A DNA stretch of 64,000 nt from JBGSUZ01 sp964404895 (GTDB lineage: Bacteria; Bacillota; Clostridia; Peptostreptococcales; Acidaminobacteraceae), in assembly GCA_964404895.1 (NCBI GenBank), contig CAYOLV010000001.1, forward strand, positions 558,001 through 622,000, written 5' to 3'. The position numbers and the translations under genes were made by a program. The notes below the pieces were generated by a model, which worked only from the letters and a program-made list of their open reading frames with translations, had not been told where the DNA came from and made no database searches. Shown one piece after another: positions 35,246 through 45,345 of this stretch (position 1 is its first letter; each line of letters opens with the position of its first letter).

Positions 35246-36102
35246 ATATAATAATTAATGAACTTTCTTTAAATTCGCAATTTGAGTCATGTGAAAGCTT
35301 TTACATCTCATTACAAGAAAATACATTAAAAATATTGAAGATTATTGAAACTGAGAATATTAATTTACTGAAGACGTATAATTTATTTCAGGCGAAAATT
35401 ACTGAAGAAAAAACTTTGTATGATGCCTTAGTTAGTAGAGATGACCGTGTTACGAGATTTAAAAGTTTATTACATCGAGTTGTTTTATCTGAACCTTACT
35501 GGGAGATAGATCAGTTGCATGATTCTAATCTATCTTATTTCCATTTGGGAAAATTAGTAACTGGCACAGGACTAGCAGAGGCTTATGCAAGAGAATGCCC
35601 TGTAGTTTCATTTGTAAATGGCAATTTTTTAGATGAACTTGAAGTAGTCCAAAATGAATCAAAAAAAATTGCAAATGTTCAAACGCCAGAAAGTATGAAT
35701 AGTTATTTGAGGACAATTTTTAAGAAAACCGATTTGGTTAAATTTTGCATGCTGTGTTTTGATCGTGATAAATTATCATTCGAGAAAATTCAACCAGAAT
35801 ACGGATTTGAGCAGTTAGAACAAGCTGAAATCGAAGTTGTGCTTTCGTACTTTGCAAAATTTTGCTCTCTAGATTGGACAACTATATTGAAAAGTAATAA
35901 ACCACTTTTTTATAAAAAATATCAACCATCTTCAAAAGATGAAGATTGGTTTTCTAACTCTGAGCATGCTGATAAAGATATAGATAAATTTAGACTGGGC
36001 TATACTCATCAGTACGCTTTGAGAGGGTACGGCTTCAGATCCAAAGATACTTTTTACTTACTAAGGATTGAAAAGGGACACGACGTGAGTGATAAAGGAT
36101 AG
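35242..36102 (+). CDS. Third component of the DUF262/ATPase set, unknown
   Basis: 286 residues, start ATG overlaps the ATPase stop (ATGA), so translation is coupled. No motif that I can assign with confidence. Mid-region GTGLAEAYARECPVVSFVNG and the end FRLGYTHQYALRGYGFRSKD are the most conserved-looking parts; His and Arg in the tail could be catalytic as in small RNase toxins, but this is speculation. By position it may be the effector of the defence set. It is the last gene before attachment site 2. Confidence 0.6.
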   Translation: MNIIINELSLNSQFESCESFYISLQENTLKILKIIETENINLLKTYNLFQAKITEEKTLYDALVSRDDRVTRFKSLLHRVVLSEPYWEIDQLHDSNLSYFHLGKLVTGTGLAEAYARECPVVSFVNGNFLDELEVVQNESKKIANVQTPESMNSYLRTIFKKTDLVKFCMLCFDRDKLSFEKIQPEYGFEQLEQAEIEVVLSYFAKFCSLDWTTILKSNKPLFYKKYQPSSKDEDWFSNSEHADKDIDKFRLGYTHQYALRGYGFRSKDTFYLLRIEKGHDVSDKG

Positions 36103-36169
36103 TCAATTCGCTAAATTGGCTTTTGTGATCATCAAAAACTCATTTGTTTACCGCCAGAACTACAACGGT

Positions 36170-36187
36170 GAACCGTATCATAAGTAG
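36170..36187 (+). other. Attachment site 2 (junction of units 1 and 2)
   Basis: GAACCGTATCATAAGTAG differs from the rlmH end at two positions and still reads GEPYHK-stop, as expected for an attR left by an SCC-type insertion. Confidence 0.85.
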
Positions 36188-36606
36188 CGGAGGTTTTTGT
36201 GTAGAAACGTTGTTGCTAAATATTTTCGTATTTGAGTTTTAAAAAGTGACATGCATTGTATGAACTGGAGTAAACAGATAGAAGCAGCGTGGTAGGGACA
36301 AAACTTGTTAAATCAGATTTGACTTGGAATAACTCATAAAATTGTGTTGATACTATGAAATTTACCTTTGTGTAAATGCCCACCAAATTTCGTATCAATT
36401 GTTCCTTGAATTAGAATAACCAACTGGATGGCAAATGATTAGAAGCCGGAAGTCAAGCAACAGTGCATTTCGATAAAGGGATTAGACAATGTTTGTAGAT
36501 TAATGACTGTAAACACCAACAATATTTTGGAACAGGATTTTCTGAAAATGAGATATAATAGATCTTAACCATGATTTTTTACTGCAATATTCTGATGGAG
36601 TACATA
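36188..36606 (+). other. Non-coding left end of unit 2
   Basis: About 420 bp without a credible gene. A TATAAT at 36554-36559 may be the -10 of the hsdR promoter; no good -35 was seen. The rest has no recognisable structure. Confidence 0.5.
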
Positions 36607-39408
36607 ATGATGAAAAGTGAAGCTGGAACTAGAAAAGAACTGATTGATGGGAAACTCTATGCCGCAGGATGGGATGTCTGTAACCTTACCCAGGTAGCAC
36701 AAGAGTTTGATATTATTGTTCCCCTCCCAAAAGGTGTTTTAGAGCCAAGAACGCCATATGAAGGCCATCAGTTCAGTGATTATGTTCTTATCGGTCGAGA
36801 TGGGAAACCATTGGCTGTTGTCGAAGCTAAGAAGACATTGAAAGATCCAGCGATTGGTAGGGAACAGGCTAAACAATATTGCTACAACATTCAAAGACAG
36901 ATTGGTGGTAAGCTTCCATTCTGTTTCTATACGAATGGTCTAGAGATTTACTTTTGGGATTTGGAGAATTACCCTCCCCGAAAAGTAGTAGGATTTCCAA
37001 CGCGAGATGATCTTGAAAGGTTTCAATACATACGTGAACACCGAAAACGATTGGCCGATGAGCTTATCAATACTGAGATTGCGGGGCGCGATTATCAGAT
37101 CCGAGCCATCCGAGCAGTAATGGAAGGCATCGAAAACAAACGACGAAACTTTCTTTTGGTAATGGCCACAGGAACCGGGAAAACACGAACCTGTATTGCG
37201 CTGGTTGATGCCCTTATGCGCGCGGGGCATGCGGAACGAGTGCTATTTTTGGTGGATAGAATTGCGCTACGGGAGCAGGGGCTATCCGCATTTAAAGAGC
37301 ATCTTCCCAATGAGCCACGCTGGCCGAAGGTTGGCGAAAAGCTCATTTCCAAGGATCGCAGAATTTATATTTCAACCTATCCTACCATGCTGAATATCAT
37401 ACGGGAAGAAGGTAATACGCTTTCACCTCATTTCTTTGACTTGATCGTAATCGATGAAAGCCACAGATCCATATATAATACATATGCAGAAGTGCTTGAT
37501 TACTTCAAAGCGATTAGCCTTGGATTAACGGCTACGCCAACCGACATCATTGACCATAACACGTTTAAGCTTTTTAACTGTGACGATGGCCTTCCAACGT
37601 TTGCGTATACATATGAAGAAGCGGTAACCAATACACCGCCATATCTATGCAATTTTCAAGTGATGAAGATTCACACCAAGTTTCAGGATGAAGGCATCAG
37701 CAAGCGGACGATTTCTCTTGAGGACCAAAAGCGATTAATTCACGAAGGTATCGAAATTGAGGAGATCAATTTTGAAGGAACCGAGATTGAGAAGACCGTA
37801 ACCAACAAAGGCACAAATGCACTTATCGTCAAAGAGTTCATGGAAGAATCCATTAAAGACGCAAATGGTGTACTGCCTGGAAAAACAATTTTCTTTTGTT
37901 CTTCCATGAAACACGCCCGGCGAATTGAAGCTATATTTGATTCCCTCTATCCAGAATACAAAGGCGAACTGGCCAAGGTACTTGTATCAGATGATCCACG
38001 AGTTTATGGAAAAGGCGGCTTGTTGGATCAGTTCACCAATAACGATTTGCCGCGGATCGCCCTTAGTGTGGATATGCTGGATACTGGGATTGATATCCGT
38101 GAGCTCGTGAATTTGGTATTTGCAAAGCCCGTGTACTCATACACTAAGTTCTGGCAGATGATTGGCCGTGGAACCCGCCTTTTGGAGCCGAAGAAAATCA
38201 AGCCATGGTGTACTAAAAAAGACCGATTCCTTATTATGGATTGCTGGGATAATTTCGAGTACTTTAAGCTCAATCCCAAAGGCAAAGTAAACACCGAACA
38301 GATTCCGCTTCCAGTGCGTTTTGTCGGCGTTAGGTTGGATAAAATTGAAAAAGCCATAGACACACAAAATGAGGCTATTACCGAAAAAGAGATTCAAAAA
38401 CTTAGAGAGCAGATTCAGGAACTGCCGAAAAACTCAGTGGTTATTCAGGAAGCTGCAACGGCTTTATATGCCATCGAAGATGAAAACTTTTGGACAAAAC
38501 TGAATCATGAAAAGATTGAATTCCTACGCACTACAATAAAACCACTGTTTCGAACGGTTTCACAAACCGATTTCAAAGCCATGCGATTCCGGAAAGATCT
38601 ACTGGAAACATCACTGGCAAAATTGGCAAATGAAAAGGCCAAGCTGGATACACTAACGGCCAATATCGTTGAAATCATTGGGGAGTTGCCTCTTTCAGTA
38701 AATATCGTTGCCCGAGAAGAGATCATCATTCGGCTAGCACAAACAAACCACTATTGGTCAAAGGCAACAGATATGACCTTTGATGAACTGGCCGAAAAAC
38801 TTTCGCCCCTGATGAAATATCGAGATGGTGATATTAAGCCTCTTGGACCGGCTCAGTTTGATTTTGTCGATTTGTTGAAGACCAAAGAAATGGTAGAGTT
38901 TGGGCCGGAGCATTCAGCTGTAAGCGTTTCTAAGTACCGTGAAATGGTAGAACGACTAATTACAGAGCTTACAGAGAGTAATCCAATTCTCCAGAAAATC
39001 AAAGAAGGAAAAGCGGTTTCTGAAGAAGAGGCTCAGGAACTTGCAACCTTGTTGCACGATGAACATCCGCACATTACGGAAGAATTACTTAAAAGTGTAT
39101 ACAAAAATCGCAAAGCTAAGTTCATTCAATTCATAAGGCATATCTTGGGGTTGGAAGTTCTAGAAAGCTTTCCTGAAACAGTAACCAAAACTTTTGAACA
39201 GTTTATTCAAAGCCATAGCAATCTAAGCTCGCGGCAATTGGATTTTTTAAGCCTGCTCAAAGAATTTATATTGGAAAAGGAAACGGTACAAAAGCGGGAT
39301 CTTATAGAATCCCCCTTTACAGTACTTCATCCTCAAGGCATTCGCGGGCTGTTTACACCTGCGGAAATCAACGAAATTTTAGAACTCATGCAAAAGGTGG
39401 CGGCATAA
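36607..39408 (+). CDS. hsdR: Type I restriction enzyme, R (motor/nuclease) subunit
   Basis: 933 residues from ATG 36607 (GGAG six bases before). The N-terminal nuclease region shows HQFSDYVLIGRDGKPLAVVE followed by AKK (PD-ExK type). SF2 helicase motifs follow: LVMATGTGKTRT (I, ~186), IVIDESHRS (II), LGLTATP (III), and MIGRGTRL (VI). The C-terminal ~250 residues are the EcoEI-type R_C domain. It translocates and cuts unmodified DNA in complex with HsdM and HsdS. All downstream genes touch or overlap, forming a five-gene operon. Confidence 0.93.
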   Translation: MMKSEAGTRKELIDGKLYAAGWDVCNLTQVAQEFDIIVPLPKGVLEPRTPYEGHQFSDYVLIGRDGKPLAVVEAKKTLKDPAIGREQAKQYCYNIQRQIGGKLPFCFYTNGLEIYFWDLENYPPRKVVGFPTRDDLERFQYIREHRKRLADELINTEIAGRDYQIRAIRAVMEGIENKRRNFLLVMATGTGKTRTCIALVDALMRAGHAERVLFLVDRIALREQGLSAFKEHLPNEPRWPKVGEKLISKDRRIYISTYPTMLNIIREEGNTLSPHFFDLIVIDESHRSIYNTYAEVLDYFKAISLGLTATPTDIIDHNTFKLFNCDDGLPTFAYTYEEAVTNTPPYLCNFQVMKIHTKFQDEGISKRTISLEDQKRLIHEGIEIEEINFEGTEIEKTVTNKGTNALIVKEFMEESIKDANGVLPGKTIFFCSSMKHARRIEAIFDSLYPEYKGELAKVLVSDDPRVYGKGGLLDQFTNNDLPRIALSVDMLDTGIDIRELVNLVFAKPVYSYTKFWQMIGRGTRLLEPKKIKPWCTKKDRFLIMDCWDNFEYFKLNPKGKVNTEQIPLPVRFVGVRLDKIEKAIDTQNEAITEKEIQKLREQIQELPKNSVVIQEAATALYAIEDENFWTKLNHEKIEFLRTTIKPLFRTVSQTDFKAMRFRKDLLETSLAKLANEKAKLDTLTANIVEIIGELPLSVNIVAREEIIIRLAQTNHYWSKATDMTFDELAEKLSPLMKYRDGDIKPLGPAQFDFVDLLKTKEMVEFGPEHSAVSVSKYREMVERLITELTESNPILQKIKEGKAVSEEEAQELATLLHDEHPHITEELLKSVYKNRKAKFIQFIRHILGLEVLESFPETVTKTFEQFIQSHSNLSSRQLDFLSLLKEFILEKETVQKRDLIESPFTVLHPQGIRGLFTPAEINEILELMQKVAA

Positions 39409-39409
39409 T

Positions 39410-40981
39410 ATGTTACAAAATAACTCAGCACTTAAAAGCAAAATTGATCAACTATGGAATAAATTCTGGAGCGGAGGTATATCCAATCCACTCACAGCTA
39501 TCGAGCAAATAACCTACCTGCTTTTTATGAAACGATTGGATGATATTGACCTCAAACGCATTGCAGATGCTGAATTTACGGGGGAGCCATACACCTCTAA
39601 ATTTTACGGAGAATTTACTTTGCCCGGATCGAAAGAAACGGTTGATAAACAAACCCTTCGGTGGAGCCATTTCAAACGCATGGCTGCTGAAGAGATGCTT
39701 ACCCATGTTCAGATGAAAGTATTTCCCTTTTTAAAAGAGCTCAATGGGGATGAAACTCCTTTTACCCAACATATGAGGAATGCCGTGTTTATCATTCCAA
39801 AGCCTGCGTTATTGGTTGAAGCCATTGTAACGATAGAAGAGATTTTTGCGGAGATAGAGAAGGATGCAAGTGAAGGCGGACAGGCGTTTCAAGACATTCA
39901 AGGAGATGTATACGAAATGCTTCTTTCAGAAATTGCTTCAGCTGGAAAGAACGGTCAGTTTCGTACGCCCCGCCATATCATCAAGCTGATTGCTGAGTTG
40001 GTCGAACCCAAACTAGGCAATCGAATAGCCGATCCCGCATGCGGAACCGGTGGATTTTTACTAGGCGCTTATCAATACATGGTAACTCAGTTGGATAAGA
40101 AAAAGGAAAATCTCCCACCGGATGAAGATGGTTTTATCCGCAATTCAGTCAGTGGGTTGTTGACAAAAGAAGTGAGCGAGATTCTGAACGATAGTCTTTA
40201 TGGGTACGATATTGACGTAACCATGGTTCGTCTTGGGCTTATGAACCTGATGATGCATGGTGTAGACACCCCCCACATCGACTATAAGGATACCCTTAGT
40301 AGGGGTTTTACTGAAACTAATGAATACCATATCATTATGGCGAATCCGCCGTTTACTGGCAGCATTGATAAGGGAGATATCAACGAATCTCTTACACTGG
40401 GAACCACCAAGACTGAGCTCTTGTTTATTGAGAACATCTATAAACTGCTTAAAATGGGTGGTACCGCGGGTGTGATTGTACCACAAGGTGTTCTTTTTGG
40501 CGCAGGCAAAGCATTTGTAGAGGCGCGAAAGCTCTTGGTTGAAGAATGTGAACTAAAAGCTGTAATTACTATGCCCAGTGGTGTATTTAAGCCCTATGCA
40601 GGAGTTAGTACTGCTATTATGATATTCACTAAAGGCGGTGAAACCGAGAATGTGTGGTTCTACAATATGCAAAGTGATGGATACAGCTTGGATGATAAGC
40701 GTAATAAACAAGAAGGTTATGGAGATCTTCAGGATATTGTAACGCAGTATAAAATGCGGGATCAAATCCTAGAAAGTGATCGGAAAAGCAAATTTTTCTT
40801 TGTGCCAAAAAAAGAAATCATCGGAGATACACAAAGCTATGACCTATCCATGAGTAAGTATAAAGAGGATGTTTTTGAAGATGTTTTTTATGAAAAACCA
40901 GTTGGAATTTTCACTAATCTCAAAACTATGGAAGCTGAGATTAACAAGGCGTTACGAGAGCTTGAGGAGATGATAAAATGA
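39410..40981 (+). CDS. hsdM: Type I restriction-modification DNA methylase, M subunit
   Basis: 523 residues. The N-terminal HsdM helical domain (LWNKFWSGGISNPLTAIEQI) is followed by the N6-adenine methylase: IADPACGTGGFLLGAY (SAM site, ~206) and MANPPFTGSI (catalytic NPPF, ~312). It methylates adenine at the site chosen by HsdS. One base separates it from hsdR and it overlaps hsdS by four. Confidence 0.94.
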   Translation: MLQNNSALKSKIDQLWNKFWSGGISNPLTAIEQITYLLFMKRLDDIDLKRIADAEFTGEPYTSKFYGEFTLPGSKETVDKQTLRWSHFKRMAAEEMLTHVQMKVFPFLKELNGDETPFTQHMRNAVFIIPKPALLVEAIVTIEEIFAEIEKDASEGGQAFQDIQGDVYEMLLSEIASAGKNGQFRTPRHIIKLIAELVEPKLGNRIADPACGTGGFLLGAYQYMVTQLDKKKENLPPDEDGFIRNSVSGLLTKEVSEILNDSLYGYDIDVTMVRLGLMNLMMHGVDTPHIDYKDTLSRGFTETNEYHIIMANPPFTGSIDKGDINESLTLGTTKTELLFIENIYKLLKMGGTAGVIVPQGVLFGAGKAFVEARKLLVEECELKAVITMPSGVFKPYAGVSTAIMIFTKGGETENVWFYNMQSDGYSLDDKRNKQEGYGDLQDIVTQYKMRDQILESDRKSKFFFVPKKEIIGDTQSYDLSMSKYKEDVFEDVFYEKPVGIFTNLKTMEAEINKALRELEEMIK

Positions 40982-42486
40982 AGAAAATGAAGTTATCAGA
41001 TTTGTGTGATATCCTCATTGGAAGAACTCCGTCAAGAAATATCAGTGAATATTGGGGAAAGGGTTACAAGTGGGTTTCGATTTCGGATATGAAGGAAGAA
41101 ATTATAACTTCAACCAAAGAAGAAATTACAGAAAGTGCAATAAAATCAATTCGATGCAGAAAAATTCCAAAAGGGACACTAATGTTAAGTTTCAAACTTA
41201 GTATTGGAAAACTAGCCTTTGCAGGAACGGATTTGTATACAAACGAAGCAATTGCATCCTTGTTAATTAAGGATGAATCAATTCTTAACTCAAAATATTT
41301 ATATTATGTACTAAAAAGCATTAATTTTGTCGGTGGAAATCAAGCAGCAATGGGGACTACTCTTAATTCTAAATCACTTGCGGCATTAATAATTCCAGTA
41401 CCTTCTATTGAAGACCAAATCCGAATTGCCATCGTTCTCTCCCTGGCTGAAAATCTGATTGGCAAAAGAAAAAAAAGTATTCAGATGTTGGATGAGCTTT
41501 TGAAGAGTGTTTTTTTTGAGATGTTTGGGCCGAAGAGTATTGAATATCACAAATGGCCAGTAGTAGAGATTAAAGACTTAGCTGAATTACACAAAGGTTC
41601 TATGCGAACAGGACCTTTTGGATCAAATCTTCTTCATAGTGAATTTATAGAGTCTGGTGATGTTGCAGTATTAGGAATTGACAATGCTGTACAAAATAAG
41701 TTTGCATGGAATCAGCGACGCTATATTACGATGGATAAGTATAGTGAGTTAACCGCATATCGCGTTTTTCCAGGAGATGTAATCATAACAATAATGGGAA
41801 CAGTTGGAAGATCGGCTGTGATCCCTGATGATATTCCGTTAGCAATCAACACAAAACATCTTGCGGCAATTACCTTAGATAAACAAAAAGCAAATCCCAT
41901 ATTTCTTTCATACTCAATCCATTCAAACCCATACATTATCAATCAATTTACAAGTAAAAACCGTGGTGCAATAATGAATGGTTTAAATCTTGGATTGATA
42001 AAGGAAACGAAATTACGGAAACCTCCAATTGAGCTCCAAAATAAATTTGCGGACATTGCTAATAAAGTAGAAAATCTGAAAAATAAGTACACTCAAAACC
42101 TAGTCGAACTAGAAAATTTGTATGGTTCACTGAATCAGCGCGCGTTTAATGGTGAACTGGATCTAAGCAAAATAGTTGTTGGGGAAAAAATAAATGAAAT
42201 CGATCTCCAACAGGAAATGCAACTATCAATATCTGACATTGATGAAATGGTAGAAGCAAAAAAATACTCAGAATTTGAATTGGATACAATTCTAAAATCT
42301 CAAGATGTGAATGGGTTTACCTTTGAATCTCTCATGAATGATATTGTAAAAGTACCGTTTCATGTGATGCCAGACTATGATTATTTGAAAGCACAAATTT
42401 ATAATAGGTTAGCTGGAACAAGTCCAATGCTGTTGCAAGAATATGATGATAAAAAAAATGAGATGATTTTGAGGCTTAGAATATGA
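40978..42486 (+). CDS. hsdS: Type I restriction system specificity subunit
   Basis: 502 residues with two target-recognition domains, each opening with the expected pattern: KLSDLCDILIGRTPSRN (residue ~4) and EIKDLAELHKGSMRTGPFGS (~200). Helical spacers follow near 150-180 and 355-390. About 85 extra residues at the C-terminus (SISDIDEMVEAKKYSEFELD...) are not part of the usual two-TRD fold and may contact the ATPase/HNH proteins encoded next. It overlaps hsdM and the ATPase gene by four bases on each side. Confidence 0.9.
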   Translation: MKKMKLSDLCDILIGRTPSRNISEYWGKGYKWVSISDMKEEIITSTKEEITESAIKSIRCRKIPKGTLMLSFKLSIGKLAFAGTDLYTNEAIASLLIKDESILNSKYLYYVLKSINFVGGNQAAMGTTLNSKSLAALIIPVPSIEDQIRIAIVLSLAENLIGKRKKSIQMLDELLKSVFFEMFGPKSIEYHKWPVVEIKDLAELHKGSMRTGPFGSNLLHSEFIESGDVAVLGIDNAVQNKFAWNQRRYITMDKYSELTAYRVFPGDVIITIMGTVGRSAVIPDDIPLAINTKHLAAITLDKQKANPIFLSYSIHSNPYIINQFTSKNRGAIMNGLNLGLIKETKLRKPPIELQNKFADIANKVENLKNKYTQNLVELENLYGSLNQRAFNGELDLSKIVVGEKINEIDLQQEMQLSISDIDEMVEAKKYSEFELDTILKSQDVNGFTFESLMNDIVKVPFHVMPDYDYLKAQIYNRLAGTSPMLLQEYDDKKNEMILRLRI

Positions 42487-44216
42487 AACTATTACGTTTA
42501 AAGATAACGGATGAAAATAATTTCAGGAGCTTGCAGCCAGGCTTTGAGGTTTATTTCCTTAAAGAATGGGATTTTGAAGAAGCCAATGACTTTAATCCAT
42601 ATATATTTGCTGGACCTAATGGCAGCGGGAAATCCAATGTGCTGGAAGCATTGGCTTCCATTTTTTATCACATTGAATGTATCTATCTTGACAACAAGCC
42701 TGATTCGTTTGAATTTGATGAGGAAAATAACCAAAAAGGTTTTAGGAGCGAAGTGGCTTCTCCAGATGGATTTGAACTGGAGTATTTAACTCGTGTACCA
42801 AGTATGTTAAATCTTACAGGTTCACAAAATCTGGCTCATATTTTCATTGAAAAAGAAAATGGGAAAGTTCCAGTTGTAAAGTGGATGAACCGGATTGTTT
42901 TCGACGAAGAAAGCAACATTAATCTCTCAAGAATAGAGATTAAAGATGTATTACCTGAATTTATTTTAGGTTATTCTTCAGGAGAAAACGAGATTTTGAG
43001 CTTGCCTTTTTTCAAAATGCGTTTTATCCATTTCGATGAGTATACAGAATTTCTGAAACGACAGTATCCATACTCAAAGCCTGAAGGTCGGTTGATGTTT
43101 TTAAACAATGAATTCAATCAGGCAATTGTGTTAAGTAATATTTTGCTACAAGATATTAGTTTACTTTCTCCCTATAAAGAGGAAGTAGGAGTTGAAGATA
43201 TCAAACAATTCCGTATTATCATAAAAAAATATATTCAATTGGATAAGCATGAAACAACAGAAGACCCACAGGATACTATCCGTTATTTTAAAAGCATGAC
43301 TGAAACCATCGAGGATGAATTTGGTGAAGAGAAATATAGGATTGACATTACCCAGAACCTGAAATCGATAATTGATAAGTTGATAAGTTGCAGTACCTGC
43401 AGTTATTATGATTCTGAATCTGATGAATGGTATCTTGATTACTGGGTAAACGACGAAACGAAGAAGGCTTTTTCACATAACTTCGAATCTGCTATTGATC
43501 TCTTTCAAGTATTTCAAATACTGCTGACTCTTAACTTGTTTACCGTTGATGAAAAGCTTAAGAAGGAGCTATATCAATCTTCCAGTCTATATGTTAACGA
43601 AACGATTCCTGTACTTCCTTCAGATCACCGGATTATGAGGTTTAAGGATTTGTGGCTTCAAAAGAGTGGGGTATCTGAACTGGTGCTAAGTAAAGCCCTT
43701 TCGGATGGAGAACATCAATTTCTTCATACTTTAGGGTTGTGTTTGCTGTATAGAGATAGGCGCTGTTTGTTTTTGTTGGATGAACCAGAAACCCATTTTA
43801 ACCCAGACTGGCGAGCCAAGTTTATTGCCCGTATACGGGACTGCTTTGATAGTGAGAATTCAAAACGTGGCATGAGTGATATGCTCATTACAACTCATAC
43901 GCCCTATCTCATTTCTGACAGTAAGCCGGAATATGTTCTTGAATTCAGTAAATCGTCTGAAAGCAAAATCGTTAACGTCAAACGACCAGACTACAATACT
44001 CTGGGTGCTTCAATCAATCAGATAACCACAAAGACCTTCGAAAAAAGAGAAACAATTGGAGAATATGCAGAAGCGATTTTGAAAGATATGGATAGACGAT
44101 TCGACACTGGTATAAATCATCAAGAATTGCTCGAAGAAGCGGAAAATCGATTGGGCGATTCTGTTGAAAAACTACTATTTATAAACAAAATAATGAACAG
44201 CATGGAGGGGGAATAA
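42483..44216 (+). CDS. Restriction-system-associated AAA ATPase
   Basis: 577 residues. Walker A GPNGSGKSN starts at residue 44; the C-terminal half has LSDGEHQFLHTLGLCLLY (ABC-like signature), CLFLLDEPETHFNPDW (Walker B) and LITTHTPYLISD. It matches the group found linked to type I restriction operons. With the HNH gene that overlaps its stop codon it resembles the PtuA/PtuB pair of Septu defence. It is probably a defence ATPase working with, or backing up, the restriction complex. Confidence 0.85.
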   Translation: MKLLRLKITDENNFRSLQPGFEVYFLKEWDFEEANDFNPYIFAGPNGSGKSNVLEALASIFYHIECIYLDNKPDSFEFDEENNQKGFRSEVASPDGFELEYLTRVPSMLNLTGSQNLAHIFIEKENGKVPVVKWMNRIVFDEESNINLSRIEIKDVLPEFILGYSSGENEILSLPFFKMRFIHFDEYTEFLKRQYPYSKPEGRLMFLNNEFNQAIVLSNILLQDISLLSPYKEEVGVEDIKQFRIIIKKYIQLDKHETTEDPQDTIRYFKSMTETIEDEFGEEKYRIDITQNLKSIIDKLISCSTCSYYDSESDEWYLDYWVNDETKKAFSHNFESAIDLFQVFQILLTLNLFTVDEKLKKELYQSSSLYVNETIPVLPSDHRIMRFKDLWLQKSGVSELVLSKALSDGEHQFLHTLGLCLLYRDRRCLFLLDEPETHFNPDWRAKFIARIRDCFDSENSKRGMSDMLITTHTPYLISDSKPEYVLEFSKSSESKIVNVKRPDYNTLGASINQITTKTFEKRETIGEYAEAILKDMDRRFDTGINHQELLEEAENRLGDSVEKLLFINKIMNSMEGE

Positions 44217-45292
44217 TGTTATTCCCATATAAATACGTTCACCACGATATTGAGAAAATGCAAGGGTATATTGACTATATCTTTTATGAAATTTGGTGCA
44301 AGGCGCCTATCGTTCATACATACTCTTATGAGTTGTATGAGGGGCTGCCAGAGCTAAAAGAGATAATACAAGGTTTTCACTACGTGGAACGCGAGCCCAG
44401 CAATCGCTTCCTTTCGGGAATCGAAGAAATATTCTATGAATTCATAGTGTTAAATCCTAGTCAGATTGATCAACTAAGAAACTGGTATCTTGCAAACAAT
44501 AGTATGGAGAGAATCTGTGATAATGATGTAGCTTACCTGCCCATCGATTACAAAGGGCTAAGGGTATTCAATAGTACGCTTGCTCAAAAAATTGAAACTT
44601 TTTTCAAATCTCTCTATTCCAATGATTTACTTGCACTGAAAATATTAGCTGATAAAATCGGTGATATTCGAGCGCACTACGATACGTTTATGGCAACGAA
44701 TACGGAAGGGTACTGCCCGTTTTGTGGATTGCATAGAATTAAAAGTGCATACCATTCTAAACGTGAAGCGTATGACCACTATATTCCTAAATCGCTGTAC
44801 CCATTCAACTCAATAAATTTTTCAAATCTTGCTCCTATTTGTAATGAGTGCAACACTTCCTACAAACATGCCAAAGACCCATTAAGGAGTTCAAATGGGG
44901 ATCGAAGAAAGACTTTTTATACATACAAGGCAGCACCACACTCAATTGAAATAAAGATAGATTTCAGAACCAACCACCTATTTGATCTTAAACCTGCTGA
45001 TGTCATACTATCTTATGGGCCGGATATTTTGAGTGAGGAAATTGGCACTTGGAGAGAACTGTTCGGTATCGATGAGCGCTATGCAATAATATGTTGTGAA
45101 GACGCGAAGGATTGGATAGAATGCGTTTTTGAAATGTGGAATCATGACGAAAATAAAGCAATAGATGAAAGTCTGATAAATCAACTTGAGAGTGCGAAGA
45201 AAAGACTGTATAAGGATACGAATTTTTTGAGAGTACCGTTTTTAGAAGCGTGTCGAAATCTTGGAGTTTTTGATTATGCAATGACGAAGTAA
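44216..45292 (+). CDS. HNH endonuclease, Septu PtuB-like partner
   Basis: 358 residues, starting in TAATG overlap with the ATPase stop. The nuclease core is CPFCGLHRIKSAYHSKREAY followed by DHYIPKSLYP and LAPICNECNTSYKHA (~166-220), i.e. HNH with two zinc-binding CxxC pairs. The N-terminal 160 and C-terminal 130 residues are helical and unassigned. It probably cleaves DNA or tRNA under control of the ATPase, as in Septu; that role is inferred from order and motif. Confidence 0.8.
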   Translation: MLFPYKYVHHDIEKMQGYIDYIFYEIWCKAPIVHTYSYELYEGLPELKEIIQGFHYVEREPSNRFLSGIEEIFYEFIVLNPSQIDQLRNWYLANNSMERICDNDVAYLPIDYKGLRVFNSTLAQKIETFFKSLYSNDLLALKILADKIGDIRAHYDTFMATNTEGYCPFCGLHRIKSAYHSKREAYDHYIPKSLYPFNSINFSNLAPICNECNTSYKHAKDPLRSSNGDRRKTFYTYKAAPHSIEIKIDFRTNHLFDLKPADVILSYGPDILSEEIGTWRELFGIDERYAIICCEDAKDWIECVFEMWNHDENKAIDESLINQLESAKKRLYKDTNFLRVPFLEACRNLGVFDYAMTK

Positions 45293-45345
45293 TCTTTGAG
45301 TTTATATAGGTGGGTATAACAACGAATGTTTAAGAACTCAAAAAC

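Larger units (their letters stand above)
22459..36187 (+). mobile_element. SCC-like cassette unit 1 (recombinase-bearing)
   Basis: 13.7 kb between attachment sites 1 and 2. It carries a large serine recombinase with an upstream Cch-like ATPase, a Mor-like HTH protein, a RadC-like protein, a methyltransferase/PD-ExK/Vsr set and a DUF262/ATPase/unknown set. CGGTAAAAATATG at the left end and the complement of CATTTGTTTACCG near the right end form an imperfect terminal inverted repeat. The layout matches the SCC group; the assignment to a named type is not made. Confidence 0.8.

Noticed and set aside
36940..38397. Several ORFs on both strands within hsdR
   Set aside because: They overlap the continuous HsdR frame and show no protein-like motif or ribosome site.
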